Source of the DNA: JBCCTX01 sp964468435
Lineage (GTDB): Bacteria > Bacteroidota > Bacteroidia > J057
Assembly (NCBI GenBank): GCA_964468435.1
Contig: CAYXVE010000012.1
Coordinates: forward strand, 41,449-105,448
Direction of reading: 5' to 3'
DNA: 64,000 nucleotides
Shown: one piece after another, positions 53,458 through 62,985 of the stretch
Position numbering within the stretch: position 1 is the first letter of the stretch
How the letters are laid out: each line of letters starts with the position of its first letter
Notes under the pieces: generated by a model
Told to the model about the DNA's origin: nothing
Database searches by the model: none
Seen by the model: only the letters and a program-made list of their open reading frames with translations
Made by a program: the position numbers and the translations under genes

Positions 53458-55884
53458 CTAGTTCACTTCATATATCTCAGTAGCCCTGCCAAGTTTGCCA
53501 TCCAGGCTGATACCTTCCAGGGTAATCTGATATTCACCGCGAAGGTCGCTGTTGAAAAAGCGCAATTTTGCTTTTCCATTTTTATCGGTTCTTACGACCG
53601 GATTCCAGTATATAGTACTTCTCAGGTCTGGGGCCTGGTATTCAGATTCATCGGCTTCATATTGTGGTGCATAGAAGATACGCGCCACATGAAATCCTGG
53701 AAGATCTGGTCTGATGATACCAGGTTGATCCTCATCAGGTACTCCGCCATCGTCAGATTCATATCCGCGTTTGGTGTATATAGCAATAACCCCATTACCA
53801 CCTCGACCACCATAAATGGCGGAACTGGGACCTTTGAGAATGTCGATACGATCTACATCAAACATCGGTATAGATTGTATCATAGATACATCTGTTGGGA
53901 TTCCATCCAACAGGAATAGTGGTTGTCCGCGATAAGCTCCTCGGATGGATACACGTGGGTTACCCAGTCCTCCGTAGATATTTACTCCGGGTACACGTCC
54001 CTGTAGAGCGTCCAGTACGGTCAGATTTTGAGGTAGATCGTCACCTTTTACCGTATAATCTGCTCTGGAGTACAGTTGATTGCGATCCTCTTCTTCCTCT
54101 GGAGCTTGTGCTACGATCTGAACGGTACCTAGTTCGTATTGGGCGATACCTTCCAGCATATCCTGCTGGCGGATGTATTGTGTGCTACTGGAGATATACT
54201 CTGTGCGCGTATCCTGAGTGATAGCTTCCTGAAAATAGCCTCCAATCCTAATATAGGGATTCACCTTAAGGGTATCAGTTTTGTCCAGCTCGAAAATCAT
54301 TTCACGCTTCTTATTCCGGGAAGTTCTCGCCTGCAGAAATAACTGTGTAGTATCCAGAAAAGCCAGATTCATAAAACTAAATCTACCTTCATCATCTGCA
54401 TGGGTCACAAAAGTATTATAAACATTGTCCACTACCAGCGTGATTTTCCCCTCATCCAAGGTTTCTCCACTGCGTTCTTCATAGACTTTACCACTGATAC
54501 TGAGTCCCTGTTCCATATAATATTCCGGAGTAGGAAGTTTTTCAGATAGGACAGTTTCCCATTCAAAACCTCTCCATCCATGTGTCAGCATCACTAGATC
54601 CAATTCTTCGGCATTATAGCCATTATCCTGAAAGTACAAGGGTGCATTTTCTACAAATCCTCTCACATCTGAACTCAGGTACAAATGACTCATAATCGTC
54701 TCGCGGTCGGGTTGTTCATCCCAAAATCCATCTGTATGTGTTACAGCGATCGAAAATGGAGCCATGACGGGATTTCCTTTGGCATCTGCTGCGGTAATCT
54801 CTACTTCTACTTTATCTCTTTGAGAATAGGTAGATTTATTGGTTGTCAAAAATACCCTCAGATCATCATTTTGGTTATTGAATGTCAGTCTTTCACACAG
54901 TGGGATGCCATCATTGGCATGGAGCGTAAAAGCGACAACGCCAGTAGGAAAATCTGATCTGGGGATTATATAGATATCTTCCTCTTCACTAAAAGTCCCT
55001 CGCTTTGTATAGAGAACTTCATTTCTTACCGTACCTGTCAAGAGATAAGATTCATTTTCGACGTTCTTCGCTCTAATCCTCACCTCAAAGTTCCGCATAT
55101 AACTGTTGACAGAGAGATTCCATCCCGAATCGTTTACTTCCGGGAAAGGATAAACATAAGTCTCACTATCATATTCCACTTGCGCGATATAGGTTTTACC
55201 GGCGAGTGGGATGAACGCTATTTCTCCCATGCCGTTGTGCGTGGTTGCAAAAGCTATCACTTCTTTACCTTCACCATCTACGATCTTTCCCTTTACATCA
55301 ATACCCAGACCTGATGGTGCAATGGCTTTAAATGCTACGGTTTGTTTCAGGCCAGAGATGAGCTTTCCTCCTTCAGGCAAAAACTGAATGTCTGGTTTTA
55401 GATCTGTTCTTGACCGCTCTGAGCTAAATACTCCATTGCCCAAAATAGTCATGCTGGTTTCAAACATCCGGTCGAAATTTTGCATCCATTTGGTATAGGC
55501 GCGTATGCGGTACTCCCCAGGTCTCAGGTTATCTCCTAGTTCAAAATCACCTACCGCTTCTCCATTGGCTACATAAAGTATGTTATGATCCAGGATTTTA
55601 TTTGCTTGATCTATGAGATCGACATACAACACTCCACTTATATCGGATAATTCATAGTCAGTATTTTTGACGACATAAGCTTTCATCCATACCGTTTCAC
55701 CTGGTACATAGAAGGATTTATCCAACTGGAGATAGGCCTTCTCAACCGGAAACTTCTGCCGGTAGCTATCTGCATATTCCCTAACTACATTAGCGTCAAT
55801 ACTCTCCTGACCTTTGATAGCTCCTGTAGCGATAGAAAAAGCCATCGTAAGGATTAGGATTGCTTTTCCATGTGATAATTTCAT
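53458..55884 (-). CDS. MG2 / TonB-plug protein without beta-barrel
   Basis: 808 residues with a signal peptide ending near AIKGQ. The N-terminal part (about 45-155) is MG2/macroglobulin-like (KAYLQLDKSFYVPGETVWMKAYVVK). Around 475-560 is a carboxypeptidase-regulatory-like domain (ISGKVYEERSGETLDEG). Residues 613-707 form a TonB plug: GDDLPQNLTVLDALQGR, SIRGAYRGQPLFLLDGIP, IDILKGPSSAIYGGRGGNGVI. After the plug only about 100 residues remain (NPVVRTDKNGKAKLRFF, an A2M-like fragment), so no outer-membrane barrel follows. Such proteins are a known Bacteroidota group with unknown role. Confidence 0.85.
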   Translation of the reverse strand: MKLSHGKAILILTMAFSIATGAIKGQESIDANVVREYADSYRQKFPVEKAYLQLDKSFYVPGETVWMKAYVVKNTDYELSDISGVLYVDLIDQANKILDHNILYVANGEAVGDFELGDNLRPGEYRIRAYTKWMQNFDRMFETSMTILGNGVFSSERSRTDLKPDIQFLPEGGKLISGLKQTVAFKAIAPSGLGIDVKGKIVDGEGKEVIAFATTHNGMGEIAFIPLAGKTYIAQVEYDSETYVYPFPEVNDSGWNLSVNSYMRNFEVRIRAKNVENESYLLTGTVRNEVLYTKRGTFSEEEDIYIIPRSDFPTGVVAFTLHANDGIPLCERLTFNNQNDDLRVFLTTNKSTYSQRDKVEVEITAADAKGNPVMAPFSIAVTHTDGFWDEQPDRETIMSHLYLSSDVRGFVENAPLYFQDNGYNAEELDLVMLTHGWRGFEWETVLSEKLPTPEYYMEQGLSISGKVYEERSGETLDEGKITLVVDNVYNTFVTHADDEGRFSFMNLAFLDTTQLFLQARTSRNKKREMIFELDKTDTLKVNPYIRIGGYFQEAITQDTRTEYISSSTQYIRQQDMLEGIAQYELGTVQIVAQAPEEEEDRNQLYSRADYTVKGDDLPQNLTVLDALQGRVPGVNIYGGLGNPRVSIRGAYRGQPLFLLDGIPTDVSMIQSIPMFDVDRIDILKGPSSAIYGGRGGNGVIAIYTKRGYESDDGGVPDEDQPGIIRPDLPGFHVARIFYAPQYEADESEYQAPDLRSTIYWNPVVRTDKNGKAKLRFFNSDLRGEYQITLEGISLDGKLGRATEIYEVN

Positions 55885-56212
55885 AATATCTATTTCTTTA
55901 ATGTTATGATATAGTCAATATTTTTTCCACTCCTGTCATTATATTATACTGAATATCTCTTGTCAGGTTTTCCCCAAAAAGTCACAAGGCCCTATGAGTT
56001 TATAGCATAGTATTGTTATTAGGAAAAAAATGGCTAGGTTAAGGAGTGCTGGGTATTGAGAAAATAAATGGTTGAGGTATGTGCTATAGCTCCAAACTTA
56101 TTTTCTCCATGGGTTTGAATGTAGATAAATAGTACAACAATATTATCTTTCTTATGGCTTATCATACTTATATTCAAGATCTATAAGGGTCTTATATCAT
56201 AACTCCTAACGT
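55885..56212. other. Divergent gap between the TonB-plug and BNR-4-like genes
   Basis: 328 bases with several AT tracts. TATCTTTC (56142-56149) resembles a -7 box for the rightward gene, but has a poor -33 partner. No clear hairpin or reading frame is seen. Confidence 0.35.
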
Positions 56213-57535
56213 ATGTTAAACTCGAAATATCGAATATTTTTGATGTTATCTTTGCTGTTTTGCCTAATCTGCGGGCGAGGGCAGACGACCACAGGTCAGA
56301 CAGATGTATTTACTAGTGATGGTGCCTGGTGTTGGTTTTCAGATCCAAGAGCGATTTATTACGAAGGAACTCACCAGAGAACCTATGCGGGATGGATCAC
56401 ATCGGATGGGGATGTGACGGTGGGATTTTACGATCACCAAACTGACGATATCAAAACCTATGTACTTCACACAGCACTAGAAGTAGATGATCATGACAAT
56501 CCCTCCTTGCTGATTACCCCAGAAGGAAAACTAATGGTTTTCTATTCCAAGCATAGCAAGGCATATCCCATTCAATTAGCTGTTGCGGAAGCACCCGAAC
56601 GGATAGATACCTGGGAGCCTACCCGATCGCTCTATATCAACGATACAGTAGCTTATAGCGGAAAACGCGACTCCTACACCTATACCAATTCCTATATGCT
56701 GACTGGGGAGAAAAACCAGATCCATCTATTCTGGCGTGGTATGGACTTCAAGCCCAATTATTCCTATTCCAAAGACGGGGGATCGACTTGGGAAACGGGA
56801 AAGATCTTCATACAGCCTGAAAACATATATCGCAACAGGAGACCGTATCTGAAAGTGTCATCCAATGGAAAAAATCGGCTTCACTTTGCATTTACAGATG
56901 GACATCCCAGAAATGAACCTACCAACAGTATTTATTATGCGTGTTATGAGGATGGTAATTTGGTTAAAGCAAACGGTGAGAAGATTTGCAAAATGTCCGA
57001 GATCCCCTTAGGACCAGAGGAAGCAGATATGGTATATGATGCAACAATAACAGAAGAAAAGTCCTGGATATGGGATGTGGCAGAAGGTCAGGATGGATTA
57101 CCCGTAATCGTGTATGTCCGTTATCCCATTGACAGCCAGCATGTGTACTATTATGCCAGATGGGATGGAAATACATGGAATAATTATCGTTTAGTGGATT
57201 CGGGAACCTGGTTTCCCCAAACACCAGAGGATGAGGAAGAGCGTGAGAAAAATTATTCAGGAGGTATTGTCCTGGATCACGAAGATCCGAATATTGTGTA
57301 TTTGTCCAGAGAGGTAAATGGGGTATTTGAAATAGAGAAATGGATGACAGCGGATGGTGGAAAAACCTGGCGTTCTACACCGGTAACATCCAATTCTGAA
57401 TATGATCAGGTAAGGCCCTTTGCCATCAGGAATATGCCGCAAGGCCAGGGACCGCAATTACTGTGGTTAAGTAACAAAAGATATATACATTATACGGATT
57501 ATGATTCGAGCATCAAAATGGATCGTAGCTGGTAG
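56213..57535 (+). CDS. BNR-4-type beta-propeller secreted protein
   Basis: 440 residues with a signal peptide (LMLSLLFCLICGRGQ). The mature part begins GAWCWFSDPRAIYYEGTHQRTYAGWI and has HDNPSLLI, IQLAVAEAPE and repeated YSKDGGSTW / TADGGKTWR Asp-box units, the BNR_4 pattern. BNR_4 proteins include polysaccharide lyases active on ulvan or similar rhamnose-uronic acid glycans, as well as proteins of unknown role, so a lyase function is only a possibility. It is convergent with the large fusion gene. Confidence 0.8.
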   Translation: MLNSKYRIFLMLSLLFCLICGRGQTTTGQTDVFTSDGAWCWFSDPRAIYYEGTHQRTYAGWITSDGDVTVGFYDHQTDDIKTYVLHTALEVDDHDNPSLLITPEGKLMVFYSKHSKAYPIQLAVAEAPERIDTWEPTRSLYINDTVAYSGKRDSYTYTNSYMLTGEKNQIHLFWRGMDFKPNYSYSKDGGSTWETGKIFIQPENIYRNRRPYLKVSSNGKNRLHFAFTDGHPRNEPTNSIYYACYEDGNLVKANGEKICKMSEIPLGPEEADMVYDATITEEKSWIWDVAEGQDGLPVIVYVRYPIDSQHVYYYARWDGNTWNNYRLVDSGTWFPQTPEDEEEREKNYSGGIVLDHEDPNIVYLSREVNGVFEIEKWMTADGGKTWRSTPVTSNSEYDQVRPFAIRNMPQGQGPQLLWLSNKRYIHYTDYDSSIKMDRSW

Positions 57536-57585
57536 CTTGTAAGATAAAAATATTCATTACAGATTTATAACTACAAGCTACGATC
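57521..57585. repeat. Inverted repeat across the convergent gene ends
   Basis: GATCGTAGCT (57521-57530) and AGCTACGATC (57576-57585) are exact complements, the left arm including the end of the BNR-4-like gene. A nearby TTTTTCTC region follows the right arm. It could be a shared terminator, though the spacing is long. Confidence 0.4.
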
Positions 57586-57592
57586 GAGCTTG

Positions 57593-60500
57593 CTACTTTT
57601 TCTCTATCCTCCGGTTGATCACAGGATAATTGCTTGAGATACTTTTGACACTCAGAATGTAAACTCCACTACTGAGTTTACCCATTGGGATCTTGAGTTG
57701 CTTTGAGATTCCCGAATGTGTATGAACAGCCTGATGATACAATCTTCTTCCTGCCATATCGTATAAGCTAGCTTCCAGTGATGCATCTTCAAGGGTAGAA
57801 AGCAATACATTGAGTCTGTCTGAAACCGGATTGGGGTATGCTTCAACGACTGGAGCCAAAACGCTTGCTTCGAAGTCAATTTCAGCTTCTGCAGGCATGA
57901 AGCGATTGATTTCCAGGTTGTTTGCTATCTCATTACATCTGGTACTTTCTACAGGCCCCATGCCGCTAAGCTTTCTGGGTTGTCTTAGTAGGGCTATTTT
58001 ATCGATTCTGATCCCATCTTCTCGCATCCATAGCGTTAAAGTGTGTGTTCCCACTTCTTCAATCGTGATACTAAGTACTTCCTGGGTTTCCTGAATATCG
58101 TTGACCCATTCCCAGTTGGTACTAACTTTGCCCACTCCCAACCCATTGTCGCAAGTCAGGCATTGCTTGTCCAGGCCTATATGGACAGAGTTATCTCTTG
58201 TTCCAGGACTTTGTGTTCTCAGATAGAGATAATAGGTACCTGTCGCTTCGAAATTAATTTGATAATCAACGCTGGGACCCGCGTTGAGCAACTGAGTGTT
58301 GAGGCCCTGACCAGGAGCGATAATACCTTGTTCCCTGCTCGCTTGATCATCTGCCCAAGTTTCCCAGTTGCGGTTAAGTTTGGGTATACGTTTGCTGAAG
58401 TGCTCCGCTTCAATAAATAATTCATCAAGATCTATATCAAAGCAGAAGGGATCTGGTGTAAGTTCAGGAATATTCATTCCTTCACAATTGCCTTCATATA
58501 CTTTTACATTTCTGAAGTAGGCATTTCCAGTTGGTTCGGGTAAATCGTGGTCTGCGATAAAAAAGATACGGTTAAATTCTCCTGTATAATATGCTCCCAA
58601 TGGAACCATATAGGTCTGGTAGTCTTCGCCCTGGTAGGGTTCCAGTTCATTTTTACCCCATTTCTGAGTTCCATGGATTTTGAAGGTATGCTCATGAGTC
58701 TGCCAGTTGTTATGATCGAGACCTATAGCGTGCAGTTCTCCTATAGAAGTGCTTTTGAATTCAAATTCGAGTATCGTATTTTCAGTTACGAGATAGGGAA
58801 AATGGATTGCCTTCCAGGCATTATTATGGAGGAAAATCTCATCGCCTGTCTCACTGACTACAACGCTTCCTCTATCCTGTAGAAAGCCGTAGGGACTGAC
58901 ATCATGTTCCAGGAAATTGACTGGAGGACAACCTGGGTTGACAGACATGGAAACTGTAAAGGTTCGCTGAACTGGCTGTGCGGGATTATATGCTTGGTTT
59001 CCGGGCTGTGTAGCTTCGATTGTTACGGTACCCGGCTCTCCGGAAAGTGTCACTGTGTTACCATTAATGACTGCAGGTCCGCGGAGGATATTAAAGTTAA
59101 CAGGTAACCCTGAGGTTGCTGTAGCTTCCAGTATGAAGGGAGGGTCATCTGTGAGTTTATCAGCAATGGGATTGAAGGTGATTGTCTGATCTTGTTTGGG
59201 AGGTAGATTTACCCTGAAAGTATCCTGTACGGGTTCGGCAGCTTCAAATTCCTCATTTCCGGGCTGTGTTGCCTCAATAATGACTATCCCTGTATCTCCG
59301 CTGAGTGTAACGATACTACCATCAAGGGTGGCCGGCCCTGATATAAGGGTGAAACTTACAGCAAGACCAGAAGAGGCTGTAGCTTCCAGTTCAAAGGGAG
59401 GATCGGTTGTGAGTTTGTCTGGGATGTTGATAAAATCAATAACCTGCGTGTCTTTCTCTACCATGCTAAAGATCCACTCAGCAATCAACTGAACGCCTTC
59501 CTGATCGATGACATTTTTTGCGAGGGGAGGCATGGCGATTTCATCGTGTGCCCGATTCATTCTTACATACAGGGCAGATAAGGCTGTGTCTCCGGGTACG
59601 ATGACTTTACTACCGTCGATACCGAGGTTATCTCTCAGGTCTCCATTTAGGAGGTTGGTCTGTTCTAAAGGAGTAAATAATCTTGCATCAAATGCTGAGA
59701 GTACGCCTGTATTGGGATTGTGGCAATAGCCGCAATTTACATCCAGGTAGGACCTGGCTTTTAATTCCAGCGATGCGTTGGGATCGTCCTGAGATACAGT
59801 CTTCAGATAACCAGGTATATCTGCTTCATTTAGCGTTGGATCAAATATGCCCAGATGATTCAGAGTAAGGAGTTGATTGGCTGTAATTTCGGATTCAGGA
59901 TAGGTGAAATCTCCATTGAGCTGACGCGTGTTGAAGCCCAATACCGTTCCTGATGCTTCTTTATGGCATGTGAAGCATTCATCCCGGCTGGGATATCTCC
60001 AGGTTTGGGTGGCGTTTTGTCCGTTCTGATCTATAACATCTATGATTTCATCCAGCCCATTCTGAAGCAAAACCGCATCGCTTCCATCTTCCAGCCATCT
60101 GTAAGTAACGCCGTAGTAATTCCCATCCACTCCGTGTACCATCAAGCGTGTTTCTAGTTTGCGGGTTAGTCCGGGATTGCGTCGATCGAGTGGAAGTTCA
60201 AAGTGTTTGATAAAGACAGTTCCAATGGGTAATTCCCAGGGATCGTTTTCAGCAAAAGTAATTTGCTCAATAGCCTGGTCGTGTGTCCCATCATTGGGGA
60301 TAGCTACCCAGCGCTGCTTTGCCGCTCCATCCGACCAGAAAGGTAAGTTGGGTTCATAGGGTATCACCCCATCAACGGGAGTGAGCGATTCGAGGTCTTC
60401 GAAGATACCCGTTTGTGATAAAAACGCTGGAGGTTCTGGGGATGCAGCCTGTTCTCTGTCCAGTTTGTATATTTTTCCGCCATCAGAATTTCCGCCATTG

Positions 60501-61801
60501 AATTGCAGTACATATACTTCGTTATCTCTGTCTGTGCCAAAGGCGCTTATGCCTTGTTTTCCCCCACCAACATTTGCCGTCAATAATTCCTCCACATCTG
60601 GTATGCCGCCAGGATTGTATTTCATGGACCACATTCTTCCGCTTCCATTGTCAGCAAATATATATTTTCCTTTCAGCGATGGCAGCCGGTTTCCCCTGTA
60701 CACATAGCCTCCGATAATACAATTGTCGCCATTCCCATGTGGATATGCGTATACGGGATCTTCATCTGTACCATTGAATGGATTGGGTCTTCCCTGCGGT
60801 CCATCCAGGTCCCCTTCTCTGTAGCCCCACTGGAAATTAGCCCCTTTGGTAAGCAGATTAATTTCTTCTCTACGAGCCTGACCTACATCGGCGATCCAGA
60901 CATCATTAGTAACAGGGTCTATGGTCATAGCATGAGGATTTCTCAATCCCAAGGCATAGAATTCTTCTAGTATACCTCCATTGGGATCGAGGAAGGGATT
61001 ATCATTGGGAATGTAGTAGTTTGCGGTAAAGCTTTCATCATTTCCGTCAAGCCTTCTGGGTTGGCGACGTATGGGGTGACTACGGCCTGGGTCCTGATCT
61101 ACATCAATACGGAGTACGCCACCTAGTAGTCTGTCGTCCAGGGCCTGACTATTTCCATAGTTGTTATTTCCTCCTCCTTCATCACCAGTACTGATGTAGA
61201 GATATCCATCAGGGCCAAACAACAAAGCACCAGCATTGTGATTGTTTTGTCGGTCGTATAAGTGAATGAGAACCTGTTCGGTATTGTTGTTGATGGGATT
61301 GCCATTATCAGGAACATCGAATCGCGACAATCGGGAGTAAGTCCTGTTGGCTCCACCGGGTCTGTATTGATAAAAAACGTATAGATATCTGTTATCCATA
61401 CCATATCGTGGATGGAAGACAAAAGATAATAGGCCAGCTTCTCCGGACAGATGAGTCTGGTTTCTGATATCGAGAACGACAGATTTCTGGGTAGGATTGG
61501 ATTTATCAAAGCTCATGATCCGTCCTATGTGTTCACCGACGAATATGCGTTCGCTTTGAGCTTCCTGTTCCACATGGATAGGTGCTACGAAGTCTAGCGC
61601 AGGAAATGCATCAATCAGTCTCCAGTTGCCTTCACCTGCTCTAGGAGTTAAAGAGGGCAAATTACCATTAATAAACTGGCCAATAGGAGCGGGATTTTCA
61701 ATCCCTGTATTTTTCATGCTTCCCGGGATCATCGCCAGGCATACTAGGACAATGAAAAAGCTGGTTATTCTGGTAAATATTCGTTGGACGAGGGTGGTCA
61801 T
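57593..61801 (-). CDS. Large secreted sugar dehydrogenase–dihaem–CBM fusion with T9SS sorting domain
   Basis: 1402 residues, domains in order: signal sequence; PQQ-type sugar (sorbosone/glucose) dehydrogenase propeller about 55-450 (SGEAGLLSFVFHPRYG, NNHNAGALLFGPDGY with His188, LGLRNPHAMTIDP); HNE_0200-type region with two haem c motifs CFTCH (609-613) and CGYCH (690-694) and MPP at about 757-759; two MBG-like repeats (about 787-950, near-identical TDDPPF... units); a lectin-like region; a CBM-like domain (about 1140-1315); and a T9SS type A sorting domain (about 1328-1402, PNPVSDRLNVLLS). The protein is predicted to be secreted and cell-surface anchored, oxidising sugars and passing electrons to haem. 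Confidence 0.85.
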   Translation of the reverse strand: MTTLVQRIFTRITSFFIVLVCLAMIPGSMKNTGIENPAPIGQFINGNLPSLTPRAGEGNWRLIDAFPALDFVAPIHVEQEAQSERIFVGEHIGRIMSFDKSNPTQKSVVLDIRNQTHLSGEAGLLSFVFHPRYGMDNRYLYVFYQYRPGGANRTYSRLSRFDVPDNGNPINNNTEQVLIHLYDRQNNHNAGALLFGPDGYLYISTGDEGGGNNNYGNSQALDDRLLGGVLRIDVDQDPGRSHPIRRQPRRLDGNDESFTANYYIPNDNPFLDPNGGILEEFYALGLRNPHAMTIDPVTNDVWIADVGQARREEINLLTKGANFQWGYREGDLDGPQGRPNPFNGTDEDPVYAYPHGNGDNCIIGGYVYRGNRLPSLKGKYIFADNGSGRMWSMKYNPGGIPDVEELLTANVGGGKQGISAFGTDRDNEVYVLQFNGGNSDGGKIYKLDREQAASPEPPAFLSQTGIFEDLESLTPVDGVIPYEPNLPFWSDGAAKQRWVAIPNDGTHDQAIEQITFAENDPWELPIGTVFIKHFELPLDRRNPGLTRKLETRLMVHGVDGNYYGVTYRWLEDGSDAVLLQNGLDEIIDVIDQNGQNATQTWRYPSRDECFTCHKEASGTVLGFNTRQLNGDFTYPESEITANQLLTLNHLGIFDPTLNEADIPGYLKTVSQDDPNASLELKARSYLDVNCGYCHNPNTGVLSAFDARLFTPLEQTNLLNGDLRDNLGIDGSKVIVPGDTALSALYVRMNRAHDEIAMPPLAKNVIDQEGVQLIAEWIFSMVEKDTQVIDFINIPDKLTTDPPFELEATASSGLAVSFTLISGPATLDGSIVTLSGDTGIVIIEATQPGNEEFEAAEPVQDTFRVNLPPKQDQTITFNPIADKLTDDPPFILEATATSGLPVNFNILRGPAVINGNTVTLSGEPGTVTIEATQPGNQAYNPAQPVQRTFTVSMSVNPGCPPVNFLEHDVSPYGFLQDRGSVVVSETGDEIFLHNNAWKAIHFPYLVTENTILEFEFKSTSIGELHAIGLDHNNWQTHEHTFKIHGTQKWGKNELEPYQGEDYQTYMVPLGAYYTGEFNRIFFIADHDLPEPTGNAYFRNVKVYEGNCEGMNIPELTPDPFCFDIDLDELFIEAEHFSKRIPKLNRNWETWADDQASREQGIIAPGQGLNTQLLNAGPSVDYQINFEATGTYYLYLRTQSPGTRDNSVHIGLDKQCLTCDNGLGVGKVSTNWEWVNDIQETQEVLSITIEEVGTHTLTLWMREDGIRIDKIALLRQPRKLSGMGPVESTRCNEIANNLEINRFMPAEAEIDFEASVLAPVVEAYPNPVSDRLNVLLSTLEDASLEASLYDMAGRRLYHQAVHTHSGISKQLKIPMGKLSSGVYILSVKSISSNYPVINRRIEKK

Positions 61802-62141
61802 GGTAACTAAGGTATAATTTTTTCTATATGTAAATTATTGGAGAGTGAATTTATAAAATAAAAACGAGGAATACCTTCTAAGTTGTATTAACATTCCATA
61901 AACCAGATCATTATTACGGGTATTTTTGTGAAAAAGTAGTAGCAATATGGATTTTTTTATGAAGGTCTAACCTAGTTAACTAATACTTAAATAAGTGAAA
62001 AAAAGCCTTTGGTAATCTTATGTTAAAGATACAGGCAATAGTAGAGCATGAGTTAGGATAAAATGCATGAAGCGCTTACATTGGAAATGGGATGAAATGG
62101 AACCAGTTCATTTTACATATAAGCAGAGAGTCAAATGTTAG
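61802..62141. other. Non-coding gap before the decayed sigma module
   Basis: 340 bases with no conserved reading frame. A short frame at about 62067-62141 (starts MKRLHWKWDE) ends in TAG just before the sigma remnant, but it resembles no known protein. No clear promoter is visible. Confidence 0.35.
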
Positions 62142-62354
62142 GTTGAAATAATATTATTACAGTTTCCTCCTCAACGCAGATTAGTATTTCGGTTGCATCG
62201 GTTAGAGGGATTTTCTTATCAGGAAATAGCTGAAATGCTGGAAATATCTGTCAAGACCGTGCATAATCATATGGTACAAGCCATTAAGCAGATCGCCCGC
62301 TATTATCCTCAAACCGAAACCATGCTTTGCCTGATTTTTTGGTTATACATATAA
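62142..62354 (+). pseudogene. ECF sigma factor remnant (region 4 only)
   Basis: Open frame from an upstream in-frame TAG to TAA at 62352-62354, without a start codon for the first two thirds. It encodes FPPQRRLVFRLHRLEGFSYQ, then EIAEMLEISVKTVHNHM, the region 4 helix-turn-helix of Bacteroidota FecI-type ECF sigma factors. Region 2 is missing: nothing upstream of 62142 matches it. The gene is therefore a truncated pseudogene. A FecR-like gene follows 84 bases later, the usual partner order. Confidence 0.75.
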
Positions 62355-62438
62355 TCCATTCTGATATTTAACAATTTCTTAACACAGATACTAGGCATTA
62401 CAGGGACTAATTGGGATCATGTCAGTAGAATCGCATAT

Positions 62439-62966
62439 ATGGAACATGATACATTTTTTGATTTGACTACCAAATACCTCAAACAAACTGCAAAAGAAGA
62501 GGAAGTGATGGAATTGAATCACTATCTGAAAGAGGAAAAATATTAGAAGCTCTTTAACTGGATAAAGGTCCGGTATGAATATGCTGAGGTGGTATCAAGT
62601 GATGAATATGAAGTAGAGAAAAATTGGAAAAGACTTGCTAATAAAATACGTCAATATGAGCTTGGGTTTGATAGAGGAAGCTTAGTCAAGACTGAAAGAT
62701 CATTTCTTAGTAGATTAAGTTACAGGGTTGCGGCTGCGGTGGTATTGTTGGTTTTGTATGGGGCAGTTTGGTGGTGGATTTCAAGTAATTCTCAAACTTA
62801 CACAGGTAAAACAGAGGCATGGTCATTTCAGCGCTACGAAGTTGATCAAGGACAACCAGCCAGCTTATTTACACTTCCTGATGGATCGCAAGTATGGCTC
62901 AATTCAGCGAGTAACCGGCCTGAACATTTGATCAAGTTTCTGCAAAATCGTAAACTGCATCCATAA
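62439..62966 (+). pseudogene. FecR-type anti-sigma factor, disrupted
   Basis: Starts MEHDTFFDLTTKYLKQTAKE, typical of FecR N-termini, but an in-frame TAG (62544-62546) ends it after 35 codons. The frame then continues (KLFNWIKVRYEYAE, then a membrane helix RVAAAVVLLVLYGAVWWWI) to LFTLPDGSQVWLNSASN, the start of the FecR domain, where it abruptly gives RPEHLIKFLQNRKLHP and stops. A normal FecR has a further ~150 residues. It is a pseudogene with both a premature stop and a 3' deletion. Confidence 0.75.
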
Positions 62967-62976
62967 TGTAGTTTAC
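62950..62976. repeat. Hairpin at the deletion edge of the FecR remnant
   Basis: GTAAACTGCAT (62950-62960) and ATGTAGTTTAC (62966-62976) pair over 11 positions with one G-T, loop CCATA. It spans the novel stop of the truncated FecR and lies 9 bases before the next start codon. It may be a terminator-like relic or a scar of the rearrangement. Confidence 0.45.
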
Positions 62977-62985
62977 ACAAACACT

